Program-made: the position numbers and the translations under genes | In this document: positions 27,108 through 36,901 of the stretch, one piece after another | Position numbering within the stretch: position 1 is the stretch's first letter | Layout: the number at the start of each line of letters is the position of its first letter | The notes under the pieces: generated by a model | Databases searched by the model: none | Seen by the model: the letters and a program-made list of their open reading frames with translations, nothing else | Told to the model about the DNA's origin: nothing | Source of the DNA: Bombilactobacillus apium | Lineage (GTDB): Bacteria; Bacillota; Bacilli; Lactobacillales; Lactobacillaceae | DNA: 64,000 bases | NCBI RefSeq assembly: GCF_013385145.1 | Contig: NZ_JABZEC010000001.1 | Location: forward strand, 1-64,000 | Direction of reading: 5' to 3'

Positions 27108-28421
27108 ATGACAACTGAATCAGTTGTAGAATCCGTAAATACTGCTGGTCACTTAATGATTGGTGGATGTGATGCCTTGGATTTAGTTCAAGAATTTCAG
27201 ACCCCCCTAGTGGTTTACGATATTGAGCAAGTTCGTCAGCAAGTCCGCGCTTTTCGCCAGGCCTTTGAAGAGCAGCAAGTTAATTACGTCGTTAGCTATG
27301 CTAGTAAAGCTTTTGCAACTCAAGCTATTTATCAGGTTATGAACCAAGAAAAAGCTCATATTGATGTGGTTTCAGGAGGAGAATTATATACAGCAATCCA
27401 AGCCGGTTTTCCCATGGCCCATGTTAGTTTTCACGGAAATAATAAATCTCGTTCGGAATTAGAATTAGCGGTTCAAGAACAAGTTGGCGTAATTATTCTT
27501 GATAACTTCGATGAATTGGACTTATTAAGTTCAATTTTGGAGCGGACTGAGCAAAAAATCGCCGTCATGTTACGGATCACGCCGGATATTACCGCTCATA
27601 CCCATGAATATATTCAAACCGGTCAAGCCGATAGTAAATTTGGCTTTGATCTTCCTAGCGGTCAAGCTGAAGCAGCCTTAAAACAAATTTTAGAAAATCC
27701 TCACTTAGACTTCCGCGGAATTCATGCTCATATTGGTTCGCAAATTTTGGCGGTTACGGGTTTTGAATTATTGGCGCATAAGTTGGTTGAGCTAGCTGCT
27801 CAATGGCAGCAAAAGTTTCAATGTCCAATTCCGGTATTGAATTTCGGTGGAGGATTCGGCATTCGCTATACGGCAGAGGATCACCCTTTAGCGCCGGCAA
27901 AATTCATTAGCGCCTTGGTCCAAACCGTTAAAACGGATTGTCAACAACAACAATTACCACTTCCAGAAATTTGGATTGAACCCGGACGCTCATTAGTTGG
28001 TCCGGCAGGGTATAATTTATATACGGTTGGTTCCAGCAAACGAGTTCCGGGATTGAAACCCTACGTTACAGTAGATGGAGGAATGGGAGACAATATTCGA
28101 CCGGCCCTCTATCAAGCCGAATATACAGCAGTTTTGGCTGCTAATCCCCAAGCACCAGCAGAAGAAACCATTCGTTTAGCGGGGCGCTATTGTGAGTCAG
28201 GAGATATTTTAATTTCCGAATTAGAGTTTCCCCGGGTTCACCAAGGTCAGATTGTTGCTCTCTTAGCAACGGGAGCTTACGGGTATGCAATGGCTTCTAA
28301 TTACAATCGTGTTCCTCGACCAGCGGTGGTTTTTGCGGAACAGGGAAAAGCGCAAGTCGTTGTAGAAAGAGAAAGTTATGCCGATCTGAATCGCTTAGAC
28401 CGGGCTTATCAAAACAAGTGA
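27108..28421 (+). CDS. lysA: Diaminopimelate decarboxylase
   Basis: The last step of lysine synthesis, decarboxylating meso-diaminopimelate to lysine with PLP. From the ATG at 27108 it has 437 residues. The PLP Lys67 is in VVSYASKAFA, the His of HIGSQI and the GGGFGI loop bind the phosphate, and EPGRSLVG and CESGDIL complete the active site. A GTG at 27099 is an alternative start three codons upstream; AGAGGA fits the ATG better. It is the first gene after the lysine riboswitch, with dapH 9 bp downstream. Confidence 0.95.
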   Translation: MTTESVVESVNTAGHLMIGGCDALDLVQEFQTPLVVYDIEQVRQQVRAFRQAFEEQQVNYVVSYASKAFATQAIYQVMNQEKAHIDVVSGGELYTAIQAGFPMAHVSFHGNNKSRSELELAVQEQVGVIILDNFDELDLLSSILERTEQKIAVMLRITPDITAHTHEYIQTGQADSKFGFDLPSGQAEAALKQILENPHLDFRGIHAHIGSQILAVTGFELLAHKLVELAAQWQQKFQCPIPVLNFGGGFGIRYTAEDHPLAPAKFISALVQTVKTDCQQQQLPLPEIWIEPGRSLVGPAGYNLYTVGSSKRVPGLKPYVTVDGGMGDNIRPALYQAEYTAVLAANPQAPAEETIRLAGRYCESGDILISELEFPRVHQGQIVALLATGAYGYAMASNYNRVPRPAVVFAEQGKAQVVVERESYADLNRLDRAYQNK

Positions 28422-28430
28422 GGTTAAGGA

Positions 28431-29141
28431 ATGAAATTTCAAAGTGCACAAGAGATAATTGATTATATTGGCAATGCTCCTAAAAAAACTCCGGTAAAAA
28501 TTTACCTCCACGGTCAGGTTCAAGTAATTTCTTGGCCAGAAACAGTTCAGACTTTCTTGAATCCTGACTGGGGAATTGTGATGGGGGACTGGGCGGAGAT
28601 TAAACCTGTCTTAGCTGCTAATGCTGACCAAATTACTGATTACCAAGTTGAAAATGAAGCTCGTAATTCTGCGGTTCCTTTGTTAGATTTGAAAGAAGTT
28701 TCAGCGCGAATTGAACCCGGAGCTTTGATTCGTGATCAGGTCAAAATTGGGGCCAATGCGGTGGTCATGATGGGAGCGGTAATTAATATTGGAGCCGAGA
28801 TTGGCCCTAATTCGATGATAGATATGGGAGCCGTTTTGGGTGGTCGAGCAATTGTTGGTGCCGATAGCCATGTTGGAGCTAATGCAGTTTTAGCTGGGGT
28901 AATTGAACCTGCTTCAGCTCAACCAGTTCGGATTGGTGATCATGTTTTAATCGGGGCCAATGCGGTAGTTTTAGAAGGAGTTCAGGTTGGTTCTGGAGCG
29001 GTAATCGCTGCGGGCGCGGTTGTGACGGAAGATGTTCCTGAAAAAACAGTTGTTGCCGGAATTCCTGCCCGGGTTATTAAAGCCGTTGATGGTCAGACCA
29101 CTTCGAAAACCGGCCTAGAAGCTGATTTACGGAAGTTGTAG
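28431..29141 (+). CDS. dapH: Tetrahydrodipicolinate N-acetyltransferase
   Basis: A 236-residue enzyme that acetylates tetrahydrodipicolinate from acetyl-CoA, the step that defines the acetyl branch of the diaminopimelate pathway. The N-terminal domain (1-85, with [13 protein letters not shown]) is that of Bacillus DapH/YkuQ. Residues 90-215 are hexapeptide repeats of a left-handed beta-helix ([20 protein letters not shown] and similar). The usual succinyl-type DapD is longer and lacks this N-terminus. It is co-transcribed with its neighbours. Confidence 0.95.
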   Translation: MKFQSAQEIIDYIGNAPKKTPVKIYLHGQVQVISWPETVQTFLNPDWGIVMGDWAEIKPVLAANADQITDYQVENEARNSAVPLLDLKEVSARIEPGALIRDQVKIGANAVVMMGAVINIGAEIGPNSMIDMGAVLGGRAIVGADSHVGANAVLAGVIEPASAQPVRIGDHVLIGANAVVLEGVQVGSGAVIAAGAVVTEDVPEKTVVAGIPARVIKAVDGQTTSKTGLEADLRKL

Positions 29142-29150
29142 GTTGAAGAT

Positions 29151-30305
29151 ATGCTTACTGAAAAAGAATTAATTCAAATTCGCCGTCAGTTGCATCAAAT
29201 TCCTGAATTAGCTTTACAGGAAAAACAGACTTGTTCCTATTTAAAGGAAATTATTGCTCGCTTGCCACAATCCTATTTAAGTTTGAAGACTTTACCGCAG
29301 TTACCGACGGCACTCTTAGTTCGGGTGCAGGGACGTAAGCCGCACCGAACGATTGGTTATCGAGCGGATATTGATGCTTTACCAGTCAAGGAAGAAACTG
29401 ACCTAGAGTTTGCTTCTCAACATGAGGGATTAATGCATGCTTGTGGGCATGACTTGCATATGACAGTGGCTTTAGGCATCTTGAGTTATTATAGTGAACA
29501 CCAGCCCCAGGATAATTTAGTTTTCTTTTTTCAGCCAGCTGAAGAAAGTGAAAGTGGGGGGCAACAAGCCTATGAACAAGGGGCTTTTACGGGAGAATTT
29601 CAAGTTGATGAAATTTACGCTTTGCATGATACTCCCCAACTGCCTGCCGGTTTAATTGGCTGTCGCTTGGGAACCCTGTTTGCGGGAACCACAGAAGTAG
29701 ACGTTGACTTTCTGGGGCAAGGCGGACATGCGGCATATCCTCAGCGGGCTAAGGATATGATTGTTGCCGCGGCTGCTTTTATTGAACAGGTTCAAACAAT
29801 TATTTCCCGAAATGTAGACCCCATCGAAGGCGGAGTGATCACTTTCGGGAAGTTAAGAGCGGGGACCATTCGTAATGTTATTGCTGGTGAAGCCCACTTA
29901 GAAGGAACTATTCGGGGGTTAACCCAGAAGATGATTGAGTTGATTGATACTCGGTTGCAGACCATTGCCGCTGGTATCGGGCAAAGCTTTGAAGCTCAAG
30001 TCCAAGTGCATTTGCGTCAGGGGGGTTATTGGCCCGTCGAGAATAATCCCCGATTAACTCAGAAGTTTATTCAGCAGATGCAAGCTGATCCGCAAGTCAA
30101 GTATCAAGAAACCCAACCAGCCATGACCGGAGAAGATTTTGGTTACCTAATTGCTCAAATCCCAGGAACCATGTTTTGGTTGGGGGTTGGTGAAACTGGA
30201 GCTTTGCATTCCTCGACTTTTAACCCAGATGAACGGGCGATTGAAGCTGGAGTGCATGCTGTAATTTCGTATCTTCAGATACGAATGCAAGAGGAGGAAA
30301 TTTAA
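29151..30305 (+). CDS. N-acetyl-diaminopimelate deacetylase (M20 family)
   Basis: A 384-residue M20 metallohydrolase that removes the acetyl group from N-acetyl-LL-diaminopimelate. Metal ligands are visible in ACGHDLHM, in AEESESGG and in the late TGEDFGY segment, with the dimerisation domain in between (about 180-290). Position between dapH and dapA and similarity to Bacillus YkuR separate it from the amidohydrolases that look alike. It is called dapL in some species and dapE-like in others, so I give no symbol. Its stop is directly followed by the dapA start. Confidence 0.92.
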   Translation: MLTEKELIQIRRQLHQIPELALQEKQTCSYLKEIIARLPQSYLSLKTLPQLPTALLVRVQGRKPHRTIGYRADIDALPVKEETDLEFASQHEGLMHACGHDLHMTVALGILSYYSEHQPQDNLVFFFQPAEESESGGQQAYEQGAFTGEFQVDEIYALHDTPQLPAGLIGCRLGTLFAGTTEVDVDFLGQGGHAAYPQRAKDMIVAAAAFIEQVQTIISRNVDPIEGGVITFGKLRAGTIRNVIAGEAHLEGTIRGLTQKMIELIDTRLQTIAAGIGQSFEAQVQVHLRQGGYWPVENNPRLTQKFIQQMQADPQVKYQETQPAMTGEDFGYLIAQIPGTMFWLGVGETGALHSSTFNPDERAIEAGVHAVISYLQIRMQEEEI

Positions 30306-31223
30306 ATGAACTTTGAACAAGCTGATTTATTAACCGCAATTGTGACCCCTTTTACTGCTGATAACCAAATTGACTATGCTAGTCTGGAACGTTTAACTAA
30401 GCATCTCTTGACAACCGGGAGTCGCGGCTTTGTCATTGGGGGAACTACAGGAGAAACACCAACCTTAAGTCATACAGAAAAAATCGAACTTTATACCCGT
30501 TTTGCCCAATTGATTACTGATCGAGTACCGGTTATCGCCGGAACCGGAAGTAATAATACCCAAGCAACGGCAGAATTAACGGCTGAAGTAGGCAAGATTC
30601 CGGGAGTTGATGCCTGTTTGGTGGTTGCTCCATACTACAATAAGCCTAATCAACGTGGTTTAAAGGCGCATTTCGAAACCGTTTCCCAACAGGCTCAAGT
30701 TCCCATCATTATTTATAATATTCCGGGACGAACGGGGATTACGATTGCTAACGATACTTTAGTTGAATTGGCCCAAGATCCAAATATTATTGGCGTTAAA
30801 CAATGTACTTCAATTGAAGACTTAGAATATTTAGTAGAACATACCCCAAGTGATTTTCTGGTTTATAGTGGTGAGGATAATCAGGCTCTTGCTGCAAAAA
30901 TGATTGGCGCTCAGGGAATAATTTCGGTCGCTGCCCATGTTTATGGCCAGCAAATGCGCCATATGTATGACGCTTTAGCCGTTGGGGATGTGGCTACTGC
31001 CGGAAAATTACAACGGCAATTGACACCAAAGATGCAAGCTTTGTTCATGTTTCCTTCGCCAGCACCGATTAAGGCAGTTTTGAATGCTCAAGGCTATCAA
31101 ACTGGTGGTTGTCGTTTACCAATGCAAGCCTTAAATTCTGCAGAGCAAGAAACTTTGGCTCAAAGCTTGGATTTACCTGCTCAGGCTTTGGCCCAAACTA
31201 AGTTAGGAGAGTTAGAAATTTAA
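30306..31223 (+). CDS. dapA: 4-Hydroxy-tetrahydrodipicolinate synthase
   Basis: A 305-residue TIM-barrel aldolase that condenses aspartate semialdehyde with pyruvate. The Schiff-base Lys165 is in IIGVKQCTS, Tyr137 in [10 protein letters not shown] and the pyruvate-binding [11 protein letters not shown] at about 45-55. AGGAGG lies in the end of the deacetylase gene. The last base is shared with the dapB start (TAATG), so translation is coupled. Confidence 0.96.
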   Translation: MNFEQADLLTAIVTPFTADNQIDYASLERLTKHLLTTGSRGFVIGGTTGETPTLSHTEKIELYTRFAQLITDRVPVIAGTGSNNTQATAELTAEVGKIPGVDACLVVAPYYNKPNQRGLKAHFETVSQQAQVPIIIYNIPGRTGITIANDTLVELAQDPNIIGVKQCTSIEDLEYLVEHTPSDFLVYSGEDNQALAAKMIGAQGIISVAAHVYGQQMRHMYDALAVGDVATAGKLQRQLTPKMQALFMFPSPAPIKAVLNAQGYQTGGCRLPMQALNSAEQETLAQSLDLPAQALAQTKLGELEI

Positions 31224-32014
31224 TGAAAACTAAAACTGTTTTAGTTGCTGGTTTCACAGGCTCAATGGGGCAAAAGGCAGTCCAATTAATCAATGAAAGT
31301 ACCGATTATCAATTAACCGCTGTTTTAGCACCACAAATTCCGGATACTAGTGCTGCGCGGACTGACTATCATCTAGGGGAAGATGTTCAGATTTTTAACA
31401 AAATCTCAGAATTAACCGAAATAGCTGATATTTGGGTAGATTTTACGACGCCGCAGTCGGTTTTTGAAAACACTCAAGCAGCTTTAAATCTTGGGATGCA
31501 TCCCGTTATTGGAACTAGCGGTTTGAAGGATGAACAAATTAGTCAGCTCCAAACTCTAGCTCAAGATAAACATTTAGGCGGAATTATTGCCCCTAACTTT
31601 GGTTTATCAGCGGTCTTATTGATGAAATTCGCTCAAGAGGCAGCAAAGTATTTTCCCGATGCTGAAATTATTGAAATGCATCACGAAGATAAACAGGATG
31701 CTCCTTCAGGAACCGCTTTAAATACGGCTAAATTAATGACAAAAACCAGAAATCCCCAAGCCGTCAGGCCTTCGGATTCGGAAGAATTATTAGATCATGT
31801 TCGAGGAGGAGACTATCAGGGAATTAAGATTCATTCAGTCCGTTTACCAGGATATGTCGCTCACGAACAAGTTCTATTTGGCGGTCCGGGAGAAGCCCTA
31901 ACCATCCGGCAAGATTCTTTTGATCGAGGATCGTTTATGCAAGGAGTTAAGGTCGCTTTAGATAAAGTTATGACTTTAGATGAGTTAATTGTTGGTTTAG
32001 AAAAAATTATTTAA
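31223..32014 (+). CDS. dapB: 4-Hydroxy-tetrahydrodipicolinate reductase
   Basis: A 263-residue NAD(P)H-dependent reductase giving tetrahydrodipicolinate. The nucleotide fold starts with VLVAGFTGSMGQKAVQL. The catalytic segment EIIEMHHEDKQDAPSGTALNTAK carries the His pair and the Lys. GGFGI-type mobile loops are conserved later (VRLPGYVAHEQVLFGGPGE). It overlaps dapA by one base and is followed by patA. Confidence 0.96.
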   Translation: MKTKTVLVAGFTGSMGQKAVQLINESTDYQLTAVLAPQIPDTSAARTDYHLGEDVQIFNKISELTEIADIWVDFTTPQSVFENTQAALNLGMHPVIGTSGLKDEQISQLQTLAQDKHLGGIIAPNFGLSAVLLMKFAQEAAKYFPDAEIIEMHHEDKQDAPSGTALNTAKLMTKTRNPQAVRPSDSEELLDHVRGGDYQGIKIHSVRLPGYVAHEQVLFGGPGEALTIRQDSFDRGSFMQGVKVALDKVMTLDELIVGLEKII

Positions 32015-32031
32015 AGGTGGTCAACGAAATT

Positions 32032-33225
32032 ATGCCCCAGTTAGCAGCAGAATTAACAACAGTGGTCAATCAATTGCTTGATCAGGTTCAACCATCCGCA
32101 ATCCGCGCTTTTGATGATCGGATTTCCAAAATTCCCGGAATTATTAAGTTAACAATTGGTGAGCCAGATTTGGATACACCGGAACATGTCAAACAAGCGG
32201 GAATTCAAAGCATTGCCAATAATGAATCGCATTATTCGGCGCAAAAGGGAACACCCGAATTACGGCAAGCAATTAGTAATTACTTAAAAGATACCCAAAA
32301 CGTCACTTATGATCCAGAAACTGAGGTTATTGTTACCGTGGGAGCCACAGAAGCTTTAACAGCAGCAATGTTTACCCTTTTAAACCCAGGTGATGAAGTT
32401 ATTATTCCGACACCGGCTTTTGCGCTTTACTTCCCGATCGTAACTTTGACGGGGGCTCATCCAATTATGGTCGATACTTCAGCCAGTGATTTTGTTTTAA
32501 CTCCCGAATTGTTAACAAAGACTTTAGAGGAACATCCGCACGCTCGAGCAGTTTTATTGAACTATCCCAGCAACCCCACTGGTCGAGAGTATTCAAAAGA
32601 TGAGCTAAGTAGCTTAGCGACGATTATTGCTGATCAGGGGCTCTACGTTATTGCCGATGAAATTTATAGTGAATTATTATATGAAGGCCAGCATTTTTCA
32701 ATTGCTTGTCTCTTGCCTGAGCGGACAATTCTGGTGAGTGGTTTATCAAAATCTCACGCGATGACTGGTTATCGGATTGGCTATTTAGCTGCTCCAGCAG
32801 CTGTGGTTGCCAATATTGCTAAGATGCATGGATTTCTAGTCACGGCTCCGGTCACACCTTGTCAGGCTGCGGCCGCAGAAGCTTTGAATAATGGACGACA
32901 AGATGCAAAAGCGGCGGTTAAAATTTATCAAAAACGGCGGGATAATTTAGTTCAAAGTTTGGAAAAATTAGGTTTTCAAACGGTTGCCCCGCAAGGAGCC
33001 TTTTATCTCTTTGCTAAAATTCCGGCGGCCTTTAATCAAGATGATGTCGCTTTTGCTCTCCAATTAGCTGAAGAAGCTAAAGTCGGCTGTACGCCGGGAA
33101 GTGGTTTTGGTACTGGTGGAGAAGGCTATTTACGGTTTTCTTATGCGGCCTCTGATGCTGATATTGCGGCAGTAAGTGAACGCTTGACGAACTTCGTAAA
33201 ACAGCATACGAGAAGGGAATTTTAA
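32032..33225 (+). CDS. patA: N-acetyl-diaminopimelate aminotransferase (PatA type)
   Basis: A class I PLP aminotransferase, 397 residues from the ATG at 32032. In the acetyl pathway it aminates N-acetyl-2-amino-6-oxopimelate. LNYPSNPTG, ADEIYSELLYEG and the PLP lysine in VSGLSKSHAMTGYRIGY (near residue 245) are intact. AAAGGTGG lies 11 bases before this ATG; a GTG at 32017 lies inside that site and is unlikely. The role in the pathway rests on the operon, which otherwise lacks this activity. Confidence 0.9.
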   Translation: MPQLAAELTTVVNQLLDQVQPSAIRAFDDRISKIPGIIKLTIGEPDLDTPEHVKQAGIQSIANNESHYSAQKGTPELRQAISNYLKDTQNVTYDPETEVIVTVGATEALTAAMFTLLNPGDEVIIPTPAFALYFPIVTLTGAHPIMVDTSASDFVLTPELLTKTLEEHPHARAVLLNYPSNPTGREYSKDELSSLATIIADQGLYVIADEIYSELLYEGQHFSIACLLPERTILVSGLSKSHAMTGYRIGYLAAPAAVVANIAKMHGFLVTAPVTPCQAAAAEALNNGRQDAKAAVKIYQKRRDNLVQSLEKLGFQTVAPQGAFYLFAKIPAAFNQDDVAFALQLAEEAKVGCTPGSGFGTGGEGYLRFSYAASDADIAAVSERLTNFVKQHTRREF

Positions 33226-33226
33226 G

Positions 33227-34291
33227 ATGGCAAAAGATGCTTATACAGTAGCAATTTTGGGAGTAACCGGAGCGGTAGGAACGCGTTTATTGGAGCAATT
33301 AGCCCAGTCTAAAATTCCAGTCGAAAAAGTAATTCCTTTAGCTTCTTCGCGTTCTGCGGGTAAGACTTTACAATTTAAGGGTCAAGCAGTGACAGTTCAA
33401 GAGGCCAAGCCTGAATCTTTCACTGGAGTGGACTTAGTTTTAGCTTCTGCGGGTGGTGGGGTTTCGAAACGATTATTGCCTGAAGCCGTAAAAAGAGGGG
33501 CGGTTTGTGTCGATAATACCAGTGCCTTTCGAATGGATCCGGAAGTTCCCTTGGTAGTTCCCGAAGTTAATCCAGAACAGTTACAAAAGCATCAAGGGAT
33601 CATTGCTAATCCTAATTGTTCAACAATCCAAATGATGGTTGCCTTGGAACCTTTACGTCGTCGGTTTGGTTTAGAACAGATTGTGGTTTCAACCTATCAA
33701 GCAGTTTCTGGAGCTGGTCAATCAGCTTGGCAGGAATTGTTGGATCAAGCTCAGCAGCATTTAAATCAAGAAACTATGACGGCCAAAATTTTACCCACAA
33801 AAGGGGATCCCAAGCACTATCCAATGGCCTTTAACTTATTACCTCAAATTGATGTTTTCGAAGAAGACGGCTATTCCCATGAAGAATGGAAAATGATTCA
33901 TGAGACTAAAAAGATCATGTGTAATGATATGGATGATCTGAGCCTAAAGGTAACTGCTACTTGTGTCCGAGTTCCCGTAGAATTAGGTCATGGGGAGTCA
34001 ATTTATATTCAATTGGCTGATCCGACGACTACTGTGGAGCAGATTCGTGATTTATTAGCTCAAGCTCCTGGAGTTGTAGTCCAAGATCAACCAGAGGAAC
34101 AAATTTATCCGCAGCCATTGACTGCTGCTGGTAAAAGAGAAACTTTTGTCGGTCGCATTCGTGCCGATGCGGAAAATCCCGGTGCCTTTAACCTGTGGGT
34201 AGTTTCCGATAATTTACTCAAGGGTGCCGCTTGGAATACAGTCCAGATTGCCGAAGAATTGGCTCGTCAAGACTTGGTCCGGGTTCCTTAA
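33227..34291 (+). CDS. asd: Aspartate-semialdehyde dehydrogenase
   Basis: A 354-residue NADP-dependent enzyme reducing aspartyl phosphate to the semialdehyde. It has the N-terminal fingerprint AILGVTGAVGTRLL, the catalytic Cys131 in IIANPNCSTIQM and VSTYQAVSGAG. ATG starts one base after the patA stop, and the gene closes the seven-gene lysine operon. Together with lysC and dapF on the other strand, the locus carries every step from aspartate to lysine. Confidence 0.96.
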   Translation: MAKDAYTVAILGVTGAVGTRLLEQLAQSKIPVEKVIPLASSRSAGKTLQFKGQAVTVQEAKPESFTGVDLVLASAGGGVSKRLLPEAVKRGAVCVDNTSAFRMDPEVPLVVPEVNPEQLQKHQGIIANPNCSTIQMMVALEPLRRRFGLEQIVVSTYQAVSGAGQSAWQELLDQAQQHLNQETMTAKILPTKGDPKHYPMAFNLLPQIDVFEEDGYSHEEWKMIHETKKIMCNDMDDLSLKVTATCVRVPVELGHGESIYIQLADPTTTVEQIRDLLAQAPGVVVQDQPEEQIYPQPLTAAGKRETFVGRIRADAENPGAFNLWVVSDNLLKGAAWNTVQIAEELARQDLVRVP

Positions 34292-34307
34292 AAAAATCCA
34301 AAAAAGT

Positions 34308-34350
34308 AATAGCCAACCGGAAAAATTTATTTTCCAGCTGGCTATTTTTT
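34308..34350. terminator. Bidirectional terminator between asd and pepX
   Basis: AATAGCCAACCGGAAAA (34308-34324) pairs with TTTTCCAGCTGGCTATT (34330-34346), with one mismatch and T residues after. It lies between convergent genes. Confidence 0.9.
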
Positions 34351-34427
34351 GATGAAGAAATTTGGCAGAGAAGATCCATTTGAGAGATCTCAGAAAGGTC
34401 TTTCGGAAAATAAATGATTTGATCCCG

Positions 34428-36836
34428 TTAATAGTAGGGTAAAATTAACTGACTATGGGCCAAATCGATTTGATAGTTGAGATTCTGATTGCCCCGGATC
34501 GTCATTGCAAAATCAGTCGCATAAACAATTAAAACTAATTTATGACCGGGGGTAAGGTGATAATGGGTGGGTTGCAAGAGTAAGCTTAAATCATAAAATT
34601 TACCAGCTTCGACGGGATCCACGCGCGTAAGTTCTTGGCGATTTTGGAGATTTAAATGACCCAATGTAATTAATTGATACTCGGTTGCCTGAGGATTTAG
34701 CTGGTATTCTTTCAAGTCTTCAGTTTGATAGTGGTAGCCTAAATCATAGGCTTGAGTTTTAAGAGTCTGGGGTAAAGAGCCTAGACGTTGATAATGACCA
34801 TAATCTAACAAACGTACACTAATTAAACCGAGATTCTGATTGCTGGCAACGCGGAGACGCACTTCGGGGCGACCATCTAAAATTAAATCTTGCTTAAGTG
34901 GCTGGCTTTGATATAAAAGCCGATTCTTTTCTAAAGGTGAAGCCTTAACTTGGCTGAGATCTTTTTCCCATTGCTTTAAATTATGGGTATAGAACTGAAA
35001 TTTTGCTGGCGGAAGCTGATCTTGAAATTGTTCAATTTCTGAAATGGAGACCTGACCATCATCTTGGAGACCATGGTGCTGGAAAGTATAGCTTTTAGTC
35101 TGCTGGGGATTTTGTGGCCAAGAATCCTGCTGATGCCAAGTCTCTGTTTGCACATTATCTTGAATTAAGACCGTTGGTAAAATCTGAGCCGCTTGGTTGT
35201 CGCAATCATATAATTTATAGGTCAACCAGAGATTCATCATTTCGGGGAAATCTAGTGACCGAAAATTATTAATATAGATGTGCGGTCCTTGATGCAAAAT
35301 CAGCTTAGTGGTAATCGGTAAAGATTGCAGCCGTTGCCAAAGTTTATAGACCTGTTTAGGTTTGACATTCCAATCATTAAGTCCGTGAACCATAATAATA
35401 TCAGCTTGAACTTGCTCAAGCTGATGGCGATAGTTACGATGTTCCCAAAAATCGGTGTAGTTACCCGTGCTTCTTTCTTGACCATGAGTCAAACTTTGGA
35501 GTTGCTGGTGCCAAGTTTTTTTGACTTTTAAATATTGACCATAGTTTTGTTGTTGCGAATAAGTTTCCACAGCTAAGACATCACTATCTTCTCCAGGAAA
35601 TCCACCGGGAGCAACGACTAGACCGTGTTCGCGATAATAATCATACCAACTAGAAATAGCGGCCTCAGAAATAATTGTCTTTAGACCGGAGACTCCCGTA
35701 GTCGCTGCCGCAATCGCCAAAGTCCCCAAGTAGGAACGTCCTGTCATAGCAATGTGTTGATTACACCAAGAAGCAGTAGTCGTATGTTGGACTTGAGGGC
35801 TCGTAAAAGCTCGCCGTTTTTGATCAAGCCACTCGATAATAGCCGTTGTTGAGCGAGTTTCTTCAGGATCTCCACAAGTTCTCAACCCTTGAGAATCTTT
35901 GGTTCCAATCCCTGCAGCATAGACCACCGCAAAACCCCGAGCCAAAAAATAATCATTCAAGCGATAATTAAAACTAGCTCCAAAACTTTCCTGAGGAGCC
36001 TGATTTGATTGGGGATCTGGTCGTGCCGGGGCTTGAGTAAGTTGGACAGGGTTGCCAGCTACAGTTTGTGACTGCGTTTTTTTAACCGTCAAGGGGACAT
36101 TAACATTATGAGTTAATTGAGATCCTAGCCGATCATTAGTACCTTGATTGTAAGGCGAAGCGGTATAAAGAGCCGGAACCGGAAGGGAGTTCGATTCTGC
36201 TGGGCGAATGATCTCGGCCTTGAGGAGGTCTCTTTGACCGTCGTGGTCGCTGTCTTGGTCGGATTCAACGTAAACAACTTCGTGAATTAACTTGCGGGTG
36301 TCAAAAACGGCTTGCGCTTTCCCATTAAAAATCAAAGGTCGAGGAGTTTGGGGATCCTCAACCAGAGCTTGGAAATAACCCCTAGCAGTCAGCTCATCGA
36401 GGAAAGTTTGACCGTTAGTTGTTCGGGCAATCAAGAGTTGATACCAGCCATGAATCAAGTCAGCGGTCGTTAAAATGGTATGCTCAAATTGCGGATAAGT
36501 TAAGCTGGCTTTGATTTTTTGTGGTTCGGCCAAAGAGAAATCTTGTTCCGGCTGGAAACCTAAAAGTTGAAAATATAAATTATAAAAAGCAGTTGCACTA
36601 ACCGAATCATTTTGACAGTATTGCGCAGCATTTTGCTTAGTAGTTGCGGCTAAATTAGTTAATTTTTCAAAAACACAATCAGCTATCACTTCCGGAAAGC
36701 TTTTAATCAAAAGTTTTTCTAAAGCCTGATTAGGTTGCCATTTGGACCAATTTGAAGGGATAAACTTAATAGTTTGCAATTCTTGAATTTCTTGCGCTAC
36801 GGTTCGTGGTTGCCGCGCAAATTGATTTAATTTCAT
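34428..36836 (-). CDS. pepX: Xaa-Pro dipeptidyl-peptidase
   Basis: An 802-residue cytoplasmic serine peptidase of family S15 that removes X-Pro dipeptides from peptides, a hallmark of lactic acid bacteria. The LAB-type N-terminal helical domain (1-160) precedes the alpha/beta-hydrolase fold. The nucleophile Ser is in TGRSYLGTLA, the Asp in VHGLNDWNV and the His in LHQGPHIYI. A C-terminal jelly-roll follows. GGAG precedes the ATG. A possible extended -10 (TGCTATGAT) upstream means it need not depend on the gene before it. Confidence 0.96.
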   Translation of the reverse strand: MKLNQFARQPRTVAQEIQELQTIKFIPSNWSKWQPNQALEKLLIKSFPEVIADCVFEKLTNLAATTKQNAAQYCQNDSVSATAFYNLYFQLLGFQPEQDFSLAEPQKIKASLTYPQFEHTILTTADLIHGWYQLLIARTTNGQTFLDELTARGYFQALVEDPQTPRPLIFNGKAQAVFDTRKLIHEVVYVESDQDSDHDGQRDLLKAEIIRPAESNSLPVPALYTASPYNQGTNDRLGSQLTHNVNVPLTVKKTQSQTVAGNPVQLTQAPARPDPQSNQAPQESFGASFNYRLNDYFLARGFAVVYAAGIGTKDSQGLRTCGDPEETRSTTAIIEWLDQKRRAFTSPQVQHTTTASWCNQHIAMTGRSYLGTLAIAAATTGVSGLKTIISEAAISSWYDYYREHGLVVAPGGFPGEDSDVLAVETYSQQQNYGQYLKVKKTWHQQLQSLTHGQERSTGNYTDFWEHRNYRHQLEQVQADIIMVHGLNDWNVKPKQVYKLWQRLQSLPITTKLILHQGPHIYINNFRSLDFPEMMNLWLTYKLYDCDNQAAQILPTVLIQDNVQTETWHQQDSWPQNPQQTKSYTFQHHGLQDDGQVSISEIEQFQDQLPPAKFQFYTHNLKQWEKDLSQVKASPLEKNRLLYQSQPLKQDLILDGRPEVRLRVASNQNLGLISVRLLDYGHYQRLGSLPQTLKTQAYDLGYHYQTEDLKEYQLNPQATEYQLITLGHLNLQNRQELTRVDPVEAGKFYDLSLLLQPTHYHLTPGHKLVLIVYATDFAMTIRGNQNLNYQIDLAHSQLILPYY

Positions 36837-36901
36837 AGTTGAACTCCATTCTGTTCGAGTTTTATATTTATCATAGCACGAACCCTAAATCTCTGTATTT
36901 G

